DNA of 64,000 bases from Pseudomonadota bacterium (GTDB lineage: Bacteria; Pseudomonadota; Gammaproteobacteria; Burkholderiales; Burkholderiaceae_B). The notes beneath the pieces were generated by a model, which ran no database searches, was not told where the DNA came from, and saw only the letters and a list, made by a program, of their open reading frames with translations. The stretch spans positions 1 through 64,000 of the forward strand of contig JAEXOO010000012.1 in NCBI GenBank assembly GCA_023439305.1, read 5' to 3'. The position numbers and the translations under genes were made by a program. Within the stretch, counting starts at the first letter, position 1. Each line of letters opens with the position of its first letter. Of the stretch, positions 60,125 through 64,000 are shown in pieces.

Positions 60125-60727
60125 ATGACAAAAGATTTGGCAAGCATCGCACCCAACTTGTTGAGCAAAACGGCGATGGGGGCGCGCATCCGCGATGAGC
60201 GCAAACGACAGGGACTGACTCTGTTGATGCTGGCCCGCTTGTCCAACGTCTCTCTGTCGACCTTGTCCAAGGCCGAACGCGGCCTGATCGGACTGAGCTA
60301 CGAAAAATTCCTGGCGGTCAGCCGCGCCCTGAAAATGGATCTGTCCGATCTGTTCAAGACACCGCGCGACCAGAAGGAATCAGGCCTGGATATCCTGGTG
60401 GGACGCGCCTCGCGCAAAGTCACCTACCATGCCCATCGCTACGAGTATGGCATGCTGGCCTCGGAATGGATCAACAAGAAAATGATCCCCATGCACGGCC
60501 GGGTGCTGGCAGGCCAGCCCCGCGATGCCGCCGATTTCAGCCAGCACCAGGGCGAGGAATTCATCTTCGTCATCAGCGGCCAGTTGACCATGCAGTTCCA
60601 GGACGGGCGGCGCCACGTCCTGAAAACGCACGACAGCATCTACTTTGACAGTAGCCTGGGCCATATCTACCTGTGCGAGCACGGCGAAAGCGTGGAAATC
60701 CTGGTGGTCTGCGTCAACGACAACTAA
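60125..60727 (+). CDS. XRE-family regulator with C-terminal cupin
   Basis: A protein of 200 residues. The N-terminal HTH (about 18-75: IRDERKRQGLTLLMLARLSNVSLSTLSKAERG) is followed by a cupin_2 barrel (about 110-198: HQGEEFIFVISGQL and HIYLCEHGE). Such regulators often control amino acid or amine catabolism. It is divergent from the deacylase-dehydratase-reductase-Bug unit and is its probable regulator. The ribosome site is weak (AGG close to the ATG). Confidence 0.9.
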   Translation: MTKDLASIAPNLLSKTAMGARIRDERKRQGLTLLMLARLSNVSLSTLSKAERGLIGLSYEKFLAVSRALKMDLSDLFKTPRDQKESGLDILVGRASRKVTYHAHRYEYGMLASEWINKKMIPMHGRVLAGQPRDAADFSQHQGEEFIFVISGQLTMQFQDGRRHVLKTHDSIYFDSSLGHIYLCEHGESVEILVVCVNDN

Positions 60728-60779
60728 GGCTCAGGCCAAGCTTACAATAGCGCCATCCCGCCATTTTCGTTTTAGCCTT

Positions 60780-62153
60780 ATGTCCAGCTCCTCTCCCATC
60801 GTGGCCATTGCCACCGCCCCCGGTCGCGGCGGCATCGGCGTCGTGCGCGTCTCCGGCAAGACGCTCGCGCCCCTCGTGCAGACTTTGTTCGGCCGCCCAT
60901 TGCAGCCCCGCCATGCACACTTCCTGCCCTTCAAGGACGCCCAGGGCGAGCTGATCGACGAGGGCATCGCGCTGTTTTTCCAAGGCCCGCATTCCTACAC
61001 AGGCGAAGACGTACTGGAGCTGCAAGGTCATGGCGGTCCGGCCGTGCTGCGCCGCCTGCTGGATCGCTGCCTGCAGGCGGGCAGGGATCTGGACCTGCGC
61101 CTGGCCGAACCGGGTGAATTCACCCAGCGCGCCTTCCTCAACGACCGCATGGACCTGGCCCAGGCCGAAGCCGTGGCCGACCTGATCGATGCCTCCTCGG
61201 AAGCCGCGGCACGCAGCGCCGTGGCGTCTCTGTCGGGCGTGTTTTCCGACAACATCAATGCCCTGGCCGATCGCATCATCCACTTGCGCATGCTGGTCGA
61301 AGCCACGCTGGACTTTCCCGAAGAAGAAATCGATTTCCTGGAAAAATACCAGGCCGCCCAGACACTGGATGGCATACAGGACGAACTGGACCGCATCCTG
61401 CAGCAGTCGCGCCAGGGCGCCATCCTGCGCGAAGGCCTGCATGTGGTGCTGGCGGGGCAGCCCAATGTGGGCAAGTCCAGCCTGCTCAACGCCCTGGCCG
61501 GCGAAGAGGTCGCCATCGTCACTGACATCGCCGGCACCACGCGCGACCGCGTCATGCAACTGATCCATATCGAAGGCATTCCGCTGCACATCGTGGACAC
61601 GGCGGGCCTGCGCGACACCGACGACACCGTCGAGCGCATCGGCATCGCCCGCACCTGGGACGAGATCGCCAAGGCCAATGTCATCGTGCATCTGCTGGAC
61701 GCCCGCCAGCCCCAGGATAGCCTGGACAGCGCGATTACCGAGCGCTTGCCTGCGCACGTGCCCGTGCTGCGCGTGTACAACAAGATCGATCTGCTCAGCC
61801 CCGAACAGCAGGCCGCATTGCCGGCCCAGGAAAACGGCGCCACCGTGCTGCCCATCTCCGCCCGGCGCAAGCAGGGCCTGGACGAACTGCGCCGCACCCT
61901 GCTGGACATCGCCGGCTGGAACCCCGGCAGCGAATCCCCCTGGCTGGCCCGCGAGCGCCATCTGCGCGCCCTGGAACGCGCCGACCACCACCTGGCGCTG
62001 GCTGCCGAACACGCCACCCACAGCGACCAGGTCCTGGACCTGTTCGCCGAAGAACTGCGCCTGGCCCACCTGGACCTGTGCTCCATCACCGGTGAATTCA
62101 GCAGCGATGACCTGCTGGGCGAGATTTTCTCCAGTTTCTGTATCGGGAAATAA
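60780..62153 (+). CDS. mnmE: tRNA uridine-5-carboxymethylaminomethyl modification GTPase MnmE
   Basis: A 457-residue protein. The N-terminal folate-binding domain starts IVAIATAPGRGGIGVVRVSG. A helical domain and inserted G domain follow, with GQPNVGKSSLLN (P-loop), DIAGTTRD, DTAGLRD and NKIDL. The conserved C-terminus FCIGK is intact. With MnmG it modifies the wobble uridine of several tRNAs. It normally follows yidC; here 7.2 kb separates them. The ATG at 60780 is set by family alignment; no strong ribosome site is seen. Confidence 0.97.
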   Translation: MSSSSPIVAIATAPGRGGIGVVRVSGKTLAPLVQTLFGRPLQPRHAHFLPFKDAQGELIDEGIALFFQGPHSYTGEDVLELQGHGGPAVLRRLLDRCLQAGRDLDLRLAEPGEFTQRAFLNDRMDLAQAEAVADLIDASSEAAARSAVASLSGVFSDNINALADRIIHLRMLVEATLDFPEEEIDFLEKYQAAQTLDGIQDELDRILQQSRQGAILREGLHVVLAGQPNVGKSSLLNALAGEEVAIVTDIAGTTRDRVMQLIHIEGIPLHIVDTAGLRDTDDTVERIGIARTWDEIAKANVIVHLLDARQPQDSLDSAITERLPAHVPVLRVYNKIDLLSPEQQAALPAQENGATVLPISARRKQGLDELRRTLLDIAGWNPGSESPWLARERHLRALERADHHLALAAEHATHSDQVLDLFAEELRLAHLDLCSITGEFSSDDLLGEIFSSFCIGK

Positions 62154-62255
62154 AGGGTTAACCCCAAAAATAAACCTGAATTGCTCAGCATCCGTGAACA
62201 GTCCGGCATAGCGGCGCTATGCTGGGACTTCCATCCTCTCCGACAGGAGGCGGTC

Positions 62256-62645
62256 ATGCTGAAACTGCACAATTGGGTGATGCTCACGGCCTTGGCGGGC
62301 GCCATGCCGGGGTCCTGGGCACAGAGTGCGGGACCTGAGGCCCTGCAGACGGAACAGCGTTCGATTTCCACCTTGTCGGTAGCGCAATGCCTGGAGGCAG
62401 TGCGCCGCACGGCGGCCGAACAAGGGTATCTGCAGCATACCGAACTGAATGAGCCCGAGCGCCTGGGCATCTATATCGGCAGCTCCCCGCTGGATGGCGG
62501 CTCGCTGGTGGTCTATTGCATCGGCATGGACAAGGCAACGGCCTACATCATTCAGGCCCGAGCCGACGATAGGGCCTTCGTAGCGACTCCCCAACAATTA
62601 AGCGACAGAATTGCCCACGCCTTGACGGTAAGCGCCCTGTATTGA
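62256..62645 (+). CDS. Small secreted protein of unknown function
   Basis: A 129-residue protein with a likely signal peptide (HNWVMLTALAGAMPGSWAQ, cut after WAQ near residue 23). The mature part has two Cys (in VAQCLEAV and VVYCIGMD) that could pair in the periplasm, and a pattern of two helices around a small beta sheet. I do not recognise the family with confidence. A very strong AGGAGG ribosome site lies five bases before the ATG at 62256, which decides this start over one at 62181. It is 102 bases after mnmE. Confidence 0.75.
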   Translation: MLKLHNWVMLTALAGAMPGSWAQSAGPEALQTEQRSISTLSVAQCLEAVRRTAAEQGYLQHTELNEPERLGIYIGSSPLDGGSLVVYCIGMDKATAYIIQARADDRAFVATPQQLSDRIAHALTVSALY

Positions 62646-62676
62646 ACTGACGTACCGTGGCTCAGGAACGCTGCGT

Positions 62677-63171
62677 TTACTTCATCAGCAACTGAGCCAC
62701 TTCCATGCGTGCATCGCCCCCCAGCTCGGCATCGTCCATGGCCTTGAGCAACATGGCATTGGCTTTGACCAAAGCGCCGTTCAGGCTGCTCAGCTCGGCT
62801 TGCACCCGCTCCAGCGCCTGCGCTCGCGCTTGTTCGCTCAAGCGCTGATTCGCCTGAATCTGCCGCAGTTCAATCATTTTCTGCTGGATCTGCTCGTTCA
62901 GATCACGAATCCGCTTGAGCAGTTCCTTGACGCCGCCCGGCAAGGAGCTGTTGTCAATGTCGTCGTCGTTTCGAGCCTTGCCGGCTTTCCCATTGGCCAG
63001 AGAGAGCGCCTTGCCCATGGGGGAAATATCGACATGCTGGCGCATCGTGCCCGATTTAACGCTTCCCGTACGATCAACGGCCAAAGCCGACAGTACGTCA
63101 TCCGATGGGGGCGCACTGTCCTGCATCAGCAGGGTGCGATTCAATGCCGAAGCCAGCGCATCCAATGACAT
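62677..63171 (-). CDS. Uncharacterised coiled-coil protein
   Basis: A 164-residue soluble protein. Residues 1-85 are polar and probably disordered; residues about 86-145 (ELLKRIRDLNEQIQQKMIELRQ and onward) form a strong heptad coiled coil rich in Q, L and E. There is no signal peptide or membrane segment. I do not recognise the function. AGGA lies six bases before the ATG at 63171. It is divergent from the metalloprotease gene at 63370 and convergent with the small secreted protein gene. Confidence 0.7.
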   Translation of the reverse strand: MSLDALASALNRTLLMQDSAPPSDDVLSALAVDRTGSVKSGTMRQHVDISPMGKALSLANGKAGKARNDDDIDNSSLPGGVKELLKRIRDLNEQIQQKMIELRQIQANQRLSEQARAQALERVQAELSSLNGALVKANAMLLKAMDDAELGGDARMEVAQLLMK

Positions 63172-63369
63172 GATTGTTCCTCGTTGCCAATCCAAAACCT
63201 AGTTACGTCTTCGAGTCTCTATTTCTTTAATGGGAGCCAAGACAGGCAATGTTGCGCCATTTCATCAAAACATAGTTAGACGAAAGAAATAACTGGCATC
63301 AAAAGTCACTTTTAATTACTTTTAGTGTGCAACATTCTTGTCAACCGCTGCAATTCGGAACCCGTTCCC

Positions 63370-64000
63370 ATGCACCTCAAGATCAACGCTCTGCTCAGCG
63401 CCACCATCCTGGCCATGGCGTCGACTGGCGCCCACGCCTATCAAACCGAAATCATCTACAACAAAAAAGGAGAGGCGGCCTTCGAGCTGCGCGTCTTCAA
63501 TACCCAGGACGGCCCCTACGACCTGGGCGATCCGAGCGAGAGCCGCGTCTCCAACTTCGACATCGATGACAACGGCCGCCAGAAAATCCGCGCCGCCCTG
63601 GAGCGCTGGGCCGAAATCCTGACCTTGCAGCCCGGTTACCGCCCTGCCATCGTCAATCTGGGCAGCATGACCGACTTCAATGCGAACGCCTACAGCCCCA
63701 CTGGCAACAGCCCACGGGATCCCGACGGCCTGCAGTTGACAGCCTTGCAGGCCGCCCTGCTGAACGAACTGGATCCCGAAGACTTCGACCATGCACATGC
63801 CGTCATCGGCGTGGGCACGCTGCCCTTCGACACGGCGGCCATCACGCCCAGCCAGTTGCCGTTGAACAGCAAGGTGGATTACACCGCCACCATGTTCCAC
63901 GAGCTGGCCCATGCGCTGGGTATCAGCACCTCCGTCGATAACAAAGACGGCGTCGACGATACACCTCATTTTTCATCGAAGCTGAATCGCTGGGATGCCG
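63370..64000 (+). CDS. Secreted zinc metalloprotease-like protein, N-terminal part
   Basis: 210 codons are open to the right edge of the window; the C-terminus is missing. A signal peptide covers about residues 1-23 (INALLSATILAMASTGAHA). The zinc motif is H177-E-L-A-H181-A-L-G184-I in FHELAHALGI; the residue three after Gly184 is Thr, not the third His of classical metzincins. The region before it (residues 70-100) predicts helix and strand as in metzincin-like domains. The substrate and final architecture (for example an outer-membrane or anchor domain) cannot be seen. It is divergent from the coiled-coil protein gene. Confidence 0.75.
   Translation, partial: MHLKINALLSATILAMASTGAHAYQTEIIYNKKGEAAFELRVFNTQDGPYDLGDPSESRVSNFDIDDNGRQKIRAALERWAEILTLQPGYRPAIVNLGSMTDFNANAYSPTGNSPRDPDGLQLTALQAALLNELDPEDFDHAHAVIGVGTLPFDTAAITPSQLPLNSKVDYTATMFHELAHALGISTSVDNKDGVDDTPHFSSKLNRWDA

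Noticed and set aside
1..64000. tRNA, rRNA, insertion sequences, prophage genes and CRISPR arrays
   Set aside because: I looked for transposase or integrase motifs, cloverleaf-like segments and spaced repeats and found none I could support by eye. A tRNAscan/Infernal run would be the decisive check for small RNAs.

Overview
The window looks like a high-GC betaproteobacterial chromosome, most likely family Alcaligenaceae (Bordetella, Achromobacter, Alcaligenes and relatives). Three things point there: four orphan Bug/TctC periplasmic receptors, an arylmalonate decarboxylase that closely resembles the Bordetella bronchiseptica enzyme, and the gene order gyrB-dnaN-dnaA / rpmH-rnpA-yidD-yidC. Family assignment is inference; no rRNA is present. 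I saw no tRNA, rRNA, insertion sequence, prophage or CRISPR array. All genes look intact except the two cut by the window edges.

Layout. (1) 1-10450: a catabolic cluster on the minus strand with a 2-oxoacid (indolepyruvate-type) oxidoreductase pair, a MarR regulator, a hotdog thioesterase, a fused flavin monooxygenase/old-yellow-enzyme protein (salicylyl-CoA 5-hydroxylase or 2-aminobenzoyl-CoA monooxygenase type), gentisate 1,2-dioxygenase, a fumarylpyruvate-hydrolase-like protein and the start of a nitrilase. A second MarR gene diverges from it. (2) 10570-14250: a Bug receptor and a sulfatase-family hydrolase, with a divergent IclR regulator. (3) 14250-20700: single genes (5'-nucleotidase, GST, MFS exporter, Bug receptor, CobW GTPase with a His-Asp microsatellite, EamA transporter). 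(4) 20880-23373: FCD regulator, Bug receptor and arylmalonate decarboxylase. (5) 23386-32218: a ten-gene, tightly coupled minus-strand operon with a complete Liv-type ABC importer, an acyl-CoA synthetase, a small SCP2-like protein, an alpha/beta hydrolase, a HutC-type regulator and an atypical crotonase. (6) 32463-42543: a TakP-type TRAP transporter split over two divergent units, together with a class II aldolase, LysR and FCD regulators, a second-type ilvC, a Rieske oxygenase and its reductase. (7) 42830-45477: a chemoreceptor and RsuA. (8) 45665-53494: the replication and ribosome/membrane-insertion core. (9) 53642-60727: catalase with a candidate OxyR site, a VOC protein, and a Bug / cyclodeaminase / PLP dehydratase / M20 deacylase cluster with an XRE-cupin regulator. 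This block sits between yidC and mnmE, which are usually neighbours. (10) 60780-64000: mnmE, two small uncharacterised proteins and the first part of a secreted zinc metalloprotease.

How the parts work together. Most of the window is catabolism of aromatic and organic acids. Each block pairs a high-affinity uptake receptor (Bug, Liv or TRAP) with enzymes and a dedicated local regulator, and in several cases a palindrome lies in the shared promoter region. The most unusual combinations are the IorAB pair with a CoA-dependent ring hydroxylase and gentisate cleavage, the liv-ligase-SCP2-hydrolase-crotonase operon, and the KARI-Rieske-TRAP cluster. The real substrates of all three are unknown from sequence.
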